Under the pieces are notes generated by a model. The model ran no database searches. It was not told the origin of the DNA and worked only from the letters and a program-made list of their open reading frames with translations. A DNA stretch of 64,000 nucleotides from Gillisia sp. Lineage in GTDB: Bacteria > Bacteroidota > Bacteroidia > Flavobacteriales > Flavobacteriaceae. The position numbers were made by a program, and so were the translations under genes. Positions 8,910-18,336 of the stretch are shown here, piece by piece; position 1 is the first letter of the stretch, and every line of letters begins with the position of its first letter. The stretch lies in assembly GCA_024635655.1 (NCBI GenBank), contig JAGXIL010000050.1, positions 1-64,000 of the forward strand, in the 5' to 3' direction.

Positions 8910-9776
8910 TTAGTTTGTTTTTACATGGTCACCCTTTTTGGCCATCTTATAATGCAAATTTAAAAAATTAAAACCATAAAAATTAAGTTCGTGATCTGCT
9001 CTTAATACGTGTTCATCATCTACATAGACCCTTATCCATTCGTGCATGGCTTTTATAAATTTAGCCCAATATGTTCCTTTATGATTGGTAAGGGTAAAAT
9101 AAAAGCCATTATCTCCAAATTTTTTTCCGTCTGAACTTAAGAGCAGGGAACCATCTTTCAGCACTTTTTTTGTCATGATCACTGATGCATTTCCATTGGG
9201 AAGAGGGAAAATTACTTTGAGTAAAGGGAAATTGTATTTTGGATTATTACAGGTGGTGTACACGCCGGAGTAGATCACATCACCGGAGCTTTTTAGTTTT
9301 CGGTACCAGATTGTCCATTTAGCTTTTCGATGTTCCTTTGGTTTTAGCTGAATGATCTCACTGTTCAAACCTTTGGCAGATTCCATAGCGCTTAGCGGCA
9401 GATTGAGTTGCTGTAATCGCTTGCTGAAAAGAAAGGATAAAAGTCCTCCAAAGGGTTTAAAAAAACCTTTCCATTCACTCCAGATCTCAAAATTATAAGC
9501 AGAGGTGTTTTCGTAGAAATCGGCTACCATGGCATTCAGACGCTGTTTCTCCTCACCTGTAATTCCCATGTCTTCCACAGAGCCTATTAATCCGGAGCCG
9601 GGGGCATTTCGTGTAATATCAAGACTATCTTTTTTTGCTAATTCTAGAATAAATTTCTCCCCGATAATATCTACATCGCCAACCGGTCCTATGAGCCAGG
9701 AATATTCCAAAGGATCTATTTTTCTTCCCGTTAATTTCACCCAACGCTGAGTGATCAAATCCTGAAAATTGGCCAT
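8910..9776 (-). CDS. conserved hypothetical protein, last gene of a four-gene operon
   Basis: 288 residues, no signal peptide and no clear membrane helix. The N-terminal third is helical (start MANFQDLITQRW), the C-terminal half is rich in beta strands with several aromatic residues (WTIWYRKL, GFYFTLTNHKGTYW). I do not recognise a family. Starts 19 bp after the stop of the upstream membrane-protein gene and is read in the same direction as the three genes at 9796-11995, so probably co-transcribed with them. Confidence 0.75.
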   Translation of the reverse strand: MANFQDLITQRWVKLTGRKIDPLEYSWLIGPVGDVDIIGEKFILELAKKDSLDITRNAPGSGLIGSVEDMGITGEEKQRLNAMVADFYENTSAYNFEIWSEWKGFFKPFGGLLSFLFSKRLQQLNLPLSAMESAKGLNSEIIQLKPKEHRKAKWTIWYRKLKSSGDVIYSGVYTTCNNPKYNFPLLKVIFPLPNGNASVIMTKKVLKDGSLLLSSDGKKFGDNGFYFTLTNHKGTYWAKFIKAMHEWIRVYVDDEHVLRADHELNFYGFNFLNLHYKMAKKGDHVKTN

Positions 9777-9795
9777 TTTAAATTAGATTTAAAAA

Positions 9796-10380
9796 TTAAT
9801 TTTTGGAATAGTATTTTTCAAAAACGATCTCATTTTTAAAATTTACTTCCGGCTTGAACCATTTATAATAACTAAAGACATTTTTTCTAATGATCAATAA
9901 TAAAACTATTCCCGTGAGAAATACAAGGGAAATACTTAAGGAGATAATTTTCAACATCTCATAGTCGGGATCTAACTCATAGGTGCCAAGGAATTCCTTC
10001 ATTATATTAAATATTCCTATAGATAACCAAATTGCACCCGGAAGAAAATAATGTCCGTTAAACTTCCAGATCTGGACAGTAAATAAAATGGAGATAATAA
10101 AAGTTAAGATATAGATGAGTTCCATATTAATAATTATTTCCACCAAACCTAAAGCTTCCAGGCCTATGAAGATGATCCAGATCCCACAAACGACCATGTG
10201 CAGGCCACGATATTTTTCCCTAAGTTCAGGAGCCGGCCTGGTGGCCAGGATCTTTCTCAGGTTTTCTTCATTGTGTTCCGGTTTTAGTTCCTGAAAGATC
10301 TCAGATTTGCTCATGCCCAGGTTAAGCTTCTGATTAATTGTATTGGTAAGTTCCTTATCTGAAGTTTTTTCCATTTTCAA
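9796..10380 (-). CDS. hypothetical four-helix membrane protein
   Basis: 194 residues. A soluble, charged N-terminal part of about 60 residues (contains a LGMSKSEIFQEL helix) precedes four hydrophobic helices at roughly residues 61-78, 85-102, 111-126 and 147-168; the C-terminal 25 residues are polar. No catalytic motif. Follows the preceding gene by 13 bp in the same operon. Function unknown; membrane location is the only firm statement. Confidence 0.75.
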   Translation of the reverse strand: MKMEKTSDKELTNTINQKLNLGMSKSEIFQELKPEHNEENLRKILATRPAPELREKYRGLHMVVCGIWIIFIGLEALGLVEIIINMELIYILTFIISILFTVQIWKFNGHYFLPGAIWLSIGIFNIMKEFLGTYELDPDYEMLKIISLSISLVFLTGIVLLLIIRKNVFSYYKWFKPEVNFKNEIVFEKYYSKN

Positions 10381-10393
10381 ATCTTTAGAAGTA

Positions 10394-10915
10394 TTAGTTT
10401 AGCTTATTCTGGATCCAAACCCGCAGTTCCTGGTCATCCTTGCTTAATAATCGCTCTACCCGTTTATCTTTTTTTACTCCTTTACCTTTATTAAGTTCAT
10501 AGACTTTAAGAATACTTTTGATCCCCGCCTCATTTGCAAGAAGAGGATTATCTTTTTCTTCCGGATTTTCAAGAGAGAATCTGGTCCACCCTCCCAGGAA
10601 GGAAAGTAAGAGATCGGGGTTTTTCTCGGTAAGGGCCAGCTGAAAAGCCTCTAAACCAATGCTTACATCCGGGGTTCCAGACATCCATTGCATTAAGAAA
10701 GCATTGGTGTTTTGTCTCTTTACCATTTGCTCCTCTATCTTTGTGTTTTCCAGCCAATCGATTCCCTTAAGAACTTCAGTTTCATATTTTTGATAGTCCT
10801 CCGCCTTTTCCAGTTTCACATTTTCAGGTACTTCAAATTCTTGGGAAAACAAGGAGAACCCCGTAAACAAAAATAATAAGATCAGGCTGCTGGTTTTGTT
10901 TTTTTCATAAAGCAA
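10394..10915 (-). CDS. hypothetical exported protein
   Basis: 173 residues with an N-terminal hydrophobic segment ending in SLFSQ-EFEVPENV (residues about 10-27), which reads as a signal peptide cut near Ser/Gln. The mature part is helical and charged (LLSFLGGWTRFSLENPEEKDNPLLANEAG). No known family recognised. Only 3 bp separate its start from the stop of the TPR lipoprotein gene, so the two are almost certainly translated from one message. Confidence 0.75.
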   Translation of the reverse strand: MLYEKNKTSSLILLFLFTGFSLFSQEFEVPENVKLEKAEDYQKYETEVLKGIDWLENTKIEEQMVKRQNTNAFLMQWMSGTPDVSIGLEAFQLALTEKNPDLLLSFLGGWTRFSLENPEEKDNPLLANEAGIKSILKVYELNKGKGVKKDKRVERLLSKDDQELRVWIQNKLN

Positions 10916-10918
10916 TAT

Positions 10919-11995
10919 TTAGTATTCTGGTTTTAATGCATCGTTAGAAGTAATATTATTGAGGTGGGGCTTTTTATAAGATACATCTTCCAGTTCCAGT
11001 TGACCCAATTCGTTATTCTTAAGTGGAATAAAAAAAAGAATTTGTACCCTATTATCAGTATCCCGGTTTACCAATTCTGAATAGAAGTAGATCTTCTTAT
11101 TTCTGAAATTAATTATTTTAGTATGGGAGAGTTCACTTTCAGCATAAAAATCACGGTACAAAAAGTCCTCAAAATCGCTTTTGACAATTCTTTTAAATGA
11201 TAGCAGATCATCTGAACCGGTGAGTTGAATTTCTGAAATTCTCAAAGAGTCTTTTTCATTGGAAATTTCGATATTATAGTTACTGGAAGAAATACGATAT
11301 TCAACTTTTTCCGAGATAAATTTAAACTCCTGTATTTCTTTATCCATAGATTTTTGATTAAAAGCTTCTAAAGTACAAGCATTTGCCAAGTCAAAAAGAA
11401 ACTCTTGCTGGGTACTAAAATCTGGATTATAGCTGGTGAGATCGTGAAACTTTTTGGCGGCTTCCATAGATTCTCCGCAGCTCCCAATTTTTGCGTAGGC
11501 CTTGTTTAAAAAATAATAGCTGCTAGCCTTTAGCATGGGATGAAGGGGATATTGTTGAACTTCGTTTAAAACCTCTATCCCACATTTAAATTCCTCCTGA
11601 AAAATATAGGTGATCCCTGTATTATAAATTGCCCGGTAATAGGTGGATTTTGATTTTAGGTAAGCCTTTTTATAATAATCCAGGGCTTCCTTATAATTAT
11701 TTTTATTAGCTGATATATTCCCCAAATCAGTAAGCAATCCGGGGTGATCCGGTTCTATGGCCAGTGCGGCTAAAAATTTTTCTTCTGCTTTTTCAAAATT
11801 TTCATTTTTAATAAAATCTACACCCTGATTATATAAGCGTTCTGCTTTAGAATGTTGGAAATCCAGAGTAGGCAGAAAAACAGATACGGTGGTATAATCT
11901 TCTGAAAAAATAAGAAGGGGTTCTTTAGCTATGGCATTTTTTTCCTCACAGGATGAAAAGAGCAACGCCATAAAGATCATTAAATAATATCTCAT
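10919..11995 (-). CDS. TPR-repeat lipoprotein
   Basis: 358 residues. Lipobox at the N-terminus (ALLFSSC, Cys about residue 16). Residues 50-190 contain tetratricopeptide repeats, best seen in AEEKFLAALAIEPDHPGLLTDLGN and YKEALDYYKKAYLKS. The C-terminal 150 residues are beta-rich without a recognised domain. First gene of the operon running down to 8910. TPRs serve as protein docking surfaces; the neighbours of unknown function are the obvious partners. Confidence 0.82.
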   Translation of the reverse strand: MRYYLMIFMALLFSSCEEKNAIAKEPLLIFSEDYTTVSVFLPTLDFQHSKAERLYNQGVDFIKNENFEKAEEKFLAALAIEPDHPGLLTDLGNISANKNNYKEALDYYKKAYLKSKSTYYRAIYNTGITYIFQEEFKCGIEVLNEVQQYPLHPMLKASSYYFLNKAYAKIGSCGESMEAAKKFHDLTSYNPDFSTQQEFLFDLANACTLEAFNQKSMDKEIQEFKFISEKVEYRISSSNYNIEISNEKDSLRISEIQLTGSDDLLSFKRIVKSDFEDFLYRDFYAESELSHTKIINFRNKKIYFYSELVNRDTDNRVQILFFIPLKNNELGQLELEDVSYKKPHLNNITSNDALKPEY

Positions 11996-12277
11996 TGTGA
12001 ACAGTGGCGTTTGCTATTATTATAAAAAGATGCCGGTTACGTAAATCTATTAAAATTTTGTTAAATGAACCAGGGGATTTCCAGAATAGAATGTTTCCGG
12101 TGAGCGGTAAGAAAACAATTAGAATATTTTCTTTAAAATATCTTGAAATTTTACAGACTTTCTTTTTTTTATCAATCGTCATTAATCATATTTTCAACAG
12201 AGGTATTTTGGAATCATTTTCCGCAGAAAAAATGGCATAAGATCGTACCTTAGGAAAAGAATTATAATACTTCTTTT

Positions 12278-12895
12278 ATGTGTTATCGTACTAAGCTAAA
12301 TACCAAATTAAGTGAAATAGAACGAGCCTTCGACGCCCGCTTCAATGAGCCGGAAGCTTATGTTCCCATGGAGGAGATCAACGGATTTTCATTTTCAAGA
12401 ACTCCGGTAATTACCAATGAGAATAGGGGAGAGATCGAAATGTTCAACTGGGGCCTTATTCCATTTTGGGCCAAAGATGACGGGATCAAAAAAATGACAC
12501 TTAATGCTATGGTCGAAACCGCAGATGAAAAACCTGCCTACCGGAATTCTGTAAATAACCGATGCCTTATTCTTGCCAACGGATACTATGAATGGCAATG
12601 GAAAGATCCAAAAGGAAAGGAAAAACAGAAATATCTTATCTGGCCCAAAGATCAGGAGATATTCGCTTTTGCAGGCATCTATTCTTCCTGGACAGATCCT
12701 GCCACAAATAAGCTCATCAACTCCTATTCAATGCTCACAACAGATGCGAATGAACTTATGAGTGAGATCCACAACAATAAGAAGCGGATGCCTATCGTGC
12801 TAAAAAAGGAGGATCAGGCTTCCTGGCTTGGCAATAGTGAACTTTCAAGTTTTGCTTTTCCCTATGAAGTGCAGCTGGAGGCGAGAGAAATCTAG
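12278..12895 (+). CDS. SOS response-associated protein, HMCES/YedK family
   Basis: 205 residues. Members link covalently to abasic sites in single-stranded DNA through Cys2 and so protect stalled replication. All catalytic landmarks are present: Cys2 (after Met removal it becomes the N-terminus), Asn76 in TLNAMVET, Glu105 in YYEWQW and His165 in SEIHNNKKRMP. Length is close to that of E. coli YedK (222). Stand-alone gene, convergent with the gene at 12920, 24 bp apart. Confidence 0.93.
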   Translation: MCYRTKLNTKLSEIERAFDARFNEPEAYVPMEEINGFSFSRTPVITNENRGEIEMFNWGLIPFWAKDDGIKKMTLNAMVETADEKPAYRNSVNNRCLILANGYYEWQWKDPKGKEKQKYLIWPKDQEIFAFAGIYSSWTDPATNKLINSYSMLTTDANELMSEIHNNKKRMPIVLKKEDQASWLGNSELSSFAFPYEVQLEAREI

Positions 12896-12919
12896 CGCAA
12901 AGTTCTAAACTCAACTTCA

Positions 12920-13480
12920 TTAAGTAAGTAAATTTTCTTTATTTATCTTTTGGTAAACATCTTTGATTTGATTAATTCTGCCATTCCAGACTTTTCTAAG
13001 CAGATAAACCTGAATGGGTATAATGATCATAAAGAACCCCAAACTCCATAGCTTTTCATTTGTTATTTCTATGGCAGAAACAAAATAGCCCAGGATCAAT
13101 ACAATAGCTAAAACTCTCGAGAAAATAGAAAACACAGCATATTTTTTTATCCTGCTAAGATATCTACCCAATGAGTCCAGAATATTCTTGCTTTGTATTG
13201 GGTTTTTAATGATCCTGTAACCCAAAAAATTGTGTAGTAAAACCAGAACAACACCAATAATCAAAAGGAAGTTCCATAAAGGCGTGCGAAGGTGCCCGTC
13301 AAAAAAGTCATAGAAAACCACCAGGAAAACCAGCCAGCATACACTTTCTATTGCCAGTTGCCTTTTAATGCTTTTTAACACAGGATGACTCTTTTCCTCA
13401 ATAAACTCCTCTATTTTCTCTTTACTCAAATTTTGCCTACCGGCATTTTGATAGTCTGATTTAAGATCTTCTAATTCCAT
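12920..13480 (-). CDS. membrane protein paired with ECF sigma factor, possible anti-sigma factor
   Basis: 186 residues: a soluble N-terminal part of about 42 residues (LSKEKIEEFIEEKSHPVLK) followed by four hydrophobic helices (about 44-60, 66-90, 115-135, 144-160). Its start overlaps the end of the sigma factor gene by 20 bp, the classical arrangement of sigma/anti-sigma pairs. No zinc-binding anti-sigma motif (HxxxCxxC) is seen and the topology is unlike FecR, so the anti-sigma role rests on position alone. Confidence 0.7.
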   Translation of the reverse strand: MELEDLKSDYQNAGRQNLSKEKIEEFIEEKSHPVLKSIKRQLAIESVCWLVFLVVFYDFFDGHLRTPLWNFLLIIGVVLVLLHNFLGYRIIKNPIQSKNILDSLGRYLSRIKKYAVFSIFSRVLAIVLILGYFVSAIEITNEKLWSLGFFMIIIPIQVYLLRKVWNGRINQIKDVYQKINKENLLT

Positions 13481-13985
13481 CCTTTTCTGTTATTAATGTT
13501 CTTAATTTCTTTTTTATTCTGTTCAAACGCACTCCAACGTTGTTCTCTGAAATTCCCAGTACTTCTGCAATTTCTTTATAATTCATATCCTCCAGGTAAA
13601 GTGCAATTACTGCCCTTTCATCTTCTTCCAGTTGCCTTATGGCTGCAAATAATAATTCCTCGCGGGGATTACTACTTTCAAAAACATATGGAGTGCGGGT
13701 ATCAGGTACTGCTTCTGTATAATGAAGTTTCACGCTGTTTTTTCTGAAGGAAGCTAAAGCAGTATTTAAAGCTATCCTGTATATCCAGGTAGAGAGTTTC
13801 GATCGCCCGCTAAAAGTGGGATAAGATTTCCATAATTGATAAATGATCTCCTGAAAAAGATCTTCCCGGTCTTCCCTGGAATCTCTGTACATATGGCAGA
13901 TCTTATGTATCAATGCCTGATGCTGAAAGATCTTTTCAGTAAACTGGTCTTTCAATTCTGAAGTTTCTTTCTTGTTCAAAATCAT
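13461..13985 (-). CDS. RNA polymerase sigma factor, ECF subfamily
   Basis: 174 residues. Region 2 spans about residues 20-85 (REDLFQEIIYQLWKSY and the promoter-melting SKLSTWIYRIALNTAL) and region 4 about residues 110-165 (DERAVIALYLEDMNYKEIAEVLGISENNVGVRLNRIKKKL), with the helix-turn-helix GISENNVGVRLNRI. No region 3, as expected for ECF factors. Translationally coupled to the downstream membrane protein, which probably controls it. The regulon cannot be told from here. Confidence 0.92.
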   Translation of the reverse strand: MILNKKETSELKDQFTEKIFQHQALIHKICHMYRDSREDREDLFQEIIYQLWKSYPTFSGRSKLSTWIYRIALNTALASFRKNSVKLHYTEAVPDTRTPYVFESSNPREELLFAAIRQLEEDERAVIALYLEDMNYKEIAEVLGISENNVGVRLNRIKKKLRTLITEKDGIRRS

Positions 13986-14477
13986 CTTTTTATTTTCATT
14001 AGATGAAGATCACCAGCAGCTCCATTTCCATTGCTTCCTGAAGCAAAAGATACCGTAACTTTTTCTAAAAAATTTCCTTTTTTATGCTTTGTCTTCAGCT
14101 CGATTGGCAAAAGAAAAATTGGAATCGGCAAAGCAATCCTAAAAAAGGGAAGGTATGACCGGGGATACAATGCTTTAGTTTTCATTTGGTTAATTTGCCT
14201 TATAGGTTGTGTAGAAAGCAAAAAAACTTACAGAAGAGAAGAATAATTGAAATAAAAGTTTTATTTACAGGAAAAACGGGGGCCTCAGGAAAAGCTTATT
14301 TGATAACGATAGGTATAAAACAAGGGTAAATAAATTGTAGTGAAATCAGGCAAAAAAATTGGGGGTTAATGCCGTTTTAGAAGCACAATCCCCCGATTCT
14401 TGTCCGGAAGCTAACCGAAAATTAGGTTGTAGTAGTTAAAGCTGTTTATAATTCCTTTCCCATCTTTAAAACCCTGT

Positions 14478-16295
14478 CTAATTCACAACCGGCAAAGTCA
14501 AAGTAGTTTCATCAAGATCAACAGTCAATTCCGTTCCGGGTTCGGGCCAAAGGGTGAATTCTTTGTCGCTGGAAAATATCATCAATCCTATCTGTTGTCC
14601 TTTGGGAATGATCTGGTCATCCGGATTTAATTCAAAATTCACCGTATAAAATTCACCCGGATTCAAAGGCTCTCCCTCAGTTAGCGAACTATGGTTTTGA
14701 GGATCTGCCCAGCCACGGGTAATAATATTATCTGTGATCTTTGATCCTTCCCCTTCATTCCAGGGCAGGGAAACCAACCAAACCGATAAATTTGCGGCGG
14801 ACCTATTGCTGGCTAAACGAATAGAAACTTCAGGAGTGCCGGAGATATGAAGGTCTTCAATTAGAACATCAGTAAGATACAGCAATCGATGTTTAGAATC
14901 TTCAGCTTTTGCATGGGTAGCTCCGTCATAATTATAATCATCAACCAAAGTTTCCTTTTTCTGTGAATTTTGTTTTTCAGTAACCAATTTTCCGCTTGCG
15001 GGTGCCCCGGCCTGAAGATGGTAGGTCACAGGAGTGGCGTCGGGATGAGGATAATCTGGATAGGGAGTAGGATCATTTCTCTGATCATTCTCTCTAACGA
15101 TCCAGGACTTAGGATCATTTTCTACTCCGTTCTCCACACCATGCAGGTATCTGGTAAACCACTTATTCATCATCTCCATAGGTGGTGGGCCTCCATGACC
15201 TTCCTGATGATAAAATATCTGCGCGGGGATTCCTTTTTCCTTTGCCGCTTTATAAATTCTAAAACTGTGCTCAGGCATCACATTCCAGTCATTAAATCCG
15301 TGAGACATCAGCAATGCAGCTTTCATGGGTTCCATATCATTTAAATAATCCCGACCTGCCCAAAACTCGTTGTAATCTCCGGTGATCCTGTCCATACCTT
15401 CAAGCATCTCCTTGTCACGTACAGTAGCGTTATTGTATTCCCGTTTGGATTCGTCCCCGCTGTGAATAAAATCGTAAAGCACATCGATATCTTCTCCCAG
15501 GTATCCCCCAGGAGAACGAATAAGGCCGTTAGAGCGGTAATAATGGTAATAGGAGGTGTTGGGTGCAATGGGTATAATGGCTTCAAGACCATCAACCCCT
15601 GTAGTTGCTGCTGCAAGAGGAAGCGTCCCGTTGTAAGAGGTCCCGGTCATTCCTACTTTACCGGTAGACCAGTAAGCTTCTACTTTTTCATTTCCGGTGG
15701 CAGAAGTATAACCCGGTGCGCGTCCGTTCAACCAGTCTATTACAGCTTTTGGAGCCAGGGATTCATTATCGCCACCTACCGTGGGAGAACCCTGGGAGAG
15801 ACCTGTGCCGGGAGAGGAGGAGTGCACTACAATGAAACCTCGTGGTACCCAGTTCTGAATCTCAGAATTGGAAATTATTGGCCTTTCTCCCTTACGCTCA
15901 ACCTCAGGATGTACCCTGTTTTTTGGAGTCGCTCCTATTTCATGTTCTACATCCCAGAAAAGCCCATCAATATTTCCTGCCGTACCGGCATAGTAAGGGC
16001 TGGTAGCATACACCACCGGAAGTTTTAAACCTTCGGTTTCTGTTTGAGGTGGCCGGGTCACCGCCACGTGCATTCTGTCCAACTCACCATCGCCATCAGT
16101 ATCAAATTCTGTTTCTACCCAAAGATCGTGGCGTAACCAGCTTTCAGGATCATTAAAACCGTCTACAATCTGGGCCATTCCATTTTCAAAAACGGGAACC
16201 GCCTTTGCTGTTGCCGGATCCTGTTGAGCCTGGAGGGGAATTAAAAAAGTTATGGTAAGGAAAAGGTGGATGAGGAATATTGGATAACATTTCAT
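14478..16295 (-). CDS. secreted Xaa-Pro dipeptidyl-peptidase / CocE-NonD family hydrolase
   Basis: 605 residues with an N-terminal signal peptide ending in LQAQ. S15 peptidase fold: DTDGDGELDR (66-75) is the conserved Asp-rich entry motif, the nucleophile is Ser220 in MTGTSYNG, Asp336 lies in HGFNDWNV and His367 in YHQEGHGG. The C-terminal 190 residues form the PepX-type beta-sandwich. Such enzymes remove X-Pro dipeptides or cleave ester bonds; the substrate cannot be chosen between these. Exported to periplasm or beyond. Stand-alone gene. Confidence 0.88.
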   Translation of the reverse strand: MKCYPIFLIHLFLTITFLIPLQAQQDPATAKAVPVFENGMAQIVDGFNDPESWLRHDLWVETEFDTDGDGELDRMHVAVTRPPQTETEGLKLPVVYATSPYYAGTAGNIDGLFWDVEHEIGATPKNRVHPEVERKGERPIISNSEIQNWVPRGFIVVHSSSPGTGLSQGSPTVGGDNESLAPKAVIDWLNGRAPGYTSATGNEKVEAYWSTGKVGMTGTSYNGTLPLAAATTGVDGLEAIIPIAPNTSYYHYYRSNGLIRSPGGYLGEDIDVLYDFIHSGDESKREYNNATVRDKEMLEGMDRITGDYNEFWAGRDYLNDMEPMKAALLMSHGFNDWNVMPEHSFRIYKAAKEKGIPAQIFYHQEGHGGPPPMEMMNKWFTRYLHGVENGVENDPKSWIVRENDQRNDPTPYPDYPHPDATPVTYHLQAGAPASGKLVTEKQNSQKKETLVDDYNYDGATHAKAEDSKHRLLYLTDVLIEDLHISGTPEVSIRLASNRSAANLSVWLVSLPWNEGEGSKITDNIITRGWADPQNHSSLTEGEPLNPGEFYTVNFELNPDDQIIPKGQQIGLMIFSSDKEFTLWPEPGTELTVDLDETTLTLPVVN

Positions 16296-16516
16296 AGGGT
16301 GTTTTTTAAAAAAAATCTAAAATATGGACAAGGTTTAAATATAGTCGAATTTTTAAGAGGTCTACAGATTTTAACCACCAACAAAAAGCTTTCCAAATAA
16401 AATAACGGGAGGGTGTATAGGATTTAAAAATTTTCAGAAATGGGAATGGCCGAAACTCCTTCCAACGTTTATGCCTTCTGGAGATTTTTATTCATTCCTG
16501 ACGGCAATAAATTCTC

Positions 16517-16550
16517 AAAAAAAAAATGGCAGGGATTTTTTCCCTGCCAT
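16517..16550 (-). terminator. rho-independent terminator of the lipoprotein gene at 16584
   Basis: Perfect 10-bp stem (ATGGCAGGGA at 16526-16535 with TCCCTGCCAT at 16541-16550) and a 5-nt loop; on the minus strand the hairpin is followed by nine T (A run at 16517-16525). It lies 34 bp after the stop codon at 16584. Confidence 0.9.
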
Positions 16551-16583
16551 TGCTTATCCGGTAATCCGGGTATAATTTATCTT

Positions 16584-17213
16584 TTAATTGCATTCAACGG
16601 TGCATGTCCTTGCAGTGAACCAGCCTTGAGCTGCGTCGAAAGTTACCACAGGTTTTCCGCCAGATTGTGCGCAGGAAACAATTGCAGCTTTACAATCAGC
16701 GGGCAATCCGTGATGTTGTACAGCAGCTTCAATTACAGAAGGTGAAACAGCCATAGCAAATGGGATGTGCCATTTGCTATCATCTATATCAGATCGGTCA
16801 AATTTATATGAAACAGATTCAAAGGTTTGTCCGGTACTTAGTTCAAGGTCAAATTTTATTCGGTCATTTTTCAATTCGTGGAAATCTGAAAATACAATGT
16901 ATTCACCAGTTTCGATGTTGGTAACTGTAGCTTCCTCACCTTCGTGTTTTCCCTCGCTTATTTCTACCGTATAATTTAGATCATCCTGAAAGGTAAAGTC
17001 AAAATCCCTGGTTATGTTGTCAAATTTCGCAGTTTCACCGGTAGTTTTAAATATATAAGTGGAGGATTCTATTTGAAGAACTCCTTTATTTTCTAATTGG
17101 AGTTCTGCTTCCAAAGCATTTAATTCGGTGGTTTCATTACTTTCGGAACTACAGGAGTATAGCGTAATGGTTAAAAGAAATAATCCTGATAATAATTTGT
17201 AGGTGTTTTTCAT
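16584..17213 (-). CDS. hypothetical lipoprotein with Cys-rich C-terminus
   Basis: 209 residues when started at the ATG at 17213 (an ATG 51 bp upstream would put 17 charged residues before the signal peptide, so I chose the inner start). Lipobox LYSC gives an acylated cysteine near residue 21. The middle part is beta-rich; the last 40 residues contain four cysteines in two pairs (CKAAIVSC and CTVEC), which could form disulfides. No family recognised. Ends with a clear terminator. Confidence 0.75.
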   Translation of the reverse strand: MKNTYKLLSGLFLLTITLYSCSSESNETTELNALEAELQLENKGVLQIESSTYIFKTTGETAKFDNITRDFDFTFQDDLNYTVEISEGKHEGEEATVTNIETGEYIVFSDFHELKNDRIKFDLELSTGQTFESVSYKFDRSDIDDSKWHIPFAMAVSPSVIEAAVQHHGLPADCKAAIVSCAQSGGKPVVTFDAAQGWFTARTCTVECN

Positions 17214-17571
17214 TTTTTTTGGTTTAAATAGTTTTTCTACTCTTTTGATTTTCGATGAGCTCATGGCTCCCTCAGTATTATTATTTTATTTCGGGTTTTA
17301 CTTCCACATATCCCGATGTTGGAGCGTCAGTCCTAGGTTGACTTATCTTCTTTTTTAAGGAATAACTTTTCGCTCCATTTGGGTACGAGCCATAAATAAA
17401 TTCCCATTATTTAAGGTAAATCTATTAAAAAAATGTTAATTCGGTTATGTAGCACCTAAATAAATAATAATAATCTGGTCTGATTTGTTGTAGTGAGGCA
17501 TAATTTCAGATTAAAAAGCTTTATGTAAGGGGGTGTTGCTTTATTATTTTACTGAGATTAGTACTTATTTT
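17214..17571. other. intergenic region, no gene supported
   Basis: Holds the leader of the lipoprotein gene. On the minus strand a 41-codon open stretch (about 17283-17412, ending GYVEVKPEIK and two stop codons) reads like protein but has no ATG, GTG or TTG start, so I do not call it a gene. Confidence 0.4.
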
Positions 17572-18336
17572 TTAATCAATAATTGATGTACTTAGGAAAT
17601 CTAAAAATTCAGGTGCCTTGATGCTGTAAAAATCCATTAATTTCAGATGATCTCCTTGGGTCAAAATTCCTCGATACGCTACACCTTCAGCACAGAAGTT
17701 TACGAAATTTATGATCTCCTCCTTCGGGATATGGAGGTCATCAACAAAGAATTCGGTAGGAACAGCTTCAATTCCTTTATCAATTAAAGCATCAAATGCC
17801 ATTAATTCCTGTGCCTTTTTAAGCATTTTGATCCTCCCGTTGAGGGTATTGACAAGTAGTTCAATTGGTGAATTTGTTGCTCCGGACATCTTTCGCTGCA
17901 TTAAAGTAGGTGCAGGTTTGGTGGAAAAAGGAAATCCAATATCTGCCTGACTAAAATGATTCATGTCTTTTAAATCCTGTTCCAGGTTTCCGGATAAGCT
18001 GATATTACTTATTTTAACTTCACCAAGTTCATTTAATTTTTCAATTAACATGACCTGCAGAAATTGTTTTTCCAGAATGTCCTCTGTGATCCTTACCTCA
18101 ACAAGATTATATTGTACCGATGAAAACATTAAGGTGTCACTTTTTTTCACCTTAATTTGAAATTCTCCTGAAGAGTTGTTGGTTGTTCCTGTTTTTTGGG
18201 TAAAATTCACGATGTTAATCGCAGACTCATTTAAGGAATCGGCTATTACTATGCCTTTGAGAATAACTGCTTCCTGAGAGAATATCGGCAGGTATAATAA
18301 AAAGCCTGCAATACATAAAATGATATTTTTATTCAA
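17572..18336 (-). CDS. carboxypeptidase-like regulatory domain protein
   Basis: 254 residues with a signal peptide ending PIFSQ. Residues about 22-100 form a CarboxypepD_reg-like (CNA-B-type) beta-sandwich: the typical VILKGIVIADSLNESAINIVNFTQKTGT..GEF pattern is present, with the paired strands DTLMFSSVQY and the closing MLIEKLNELGEV. The rest is helical, without the TonB plug that usually follows such a domain. Stand-alone; a periplasmic or outer-membrane-associated protein. Exact role unknown. Confidence 0.82.
   Translation of the reverse strand: MNKNIILCIAGFLLYLPIFSQEAVILKGIVIADSLNESAINIVNFTQKTGTTNNSSGEFQIKVKKSDTLMFSSVQYNLVEVRITEDILEKQFLQVMLIEKLNELGEVKISNISLSGNLEQDLKDMNHFSQADIGFPFSTKPAPTLMQRKMSGATNSPIELLVNTLNGRIKMLKKAQELMAFDALIDKGIEAVPTEFFVDDLHIPKEEIINFVNFCAEGVAYRGILTQGDHLKLMDFYSIKAPEFLDFLSTSIID

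Noticed and set aside
12004-12240. 78-codon plus-strand frame before the HMCES gene
   Set aside because: A minus-strand frame covers the same bases, no family is recognised and the composition is that of AT-rich intergenic DNA.
13982-14221. 79-codon minus-strand frame overlapping the sigma factor start as ATGA
   Set aside because: The overlap is suggestive, but the product shows no domain, and an equally long frame (14031-14246) lies on the other strand. Not enough to call a gene.
17283-17412. 41-codon frame ending GYVEVKPEIK before the Cys-rich lipoprotein
   Set aside because: No ATG, GTG or TTG start is available in frame.
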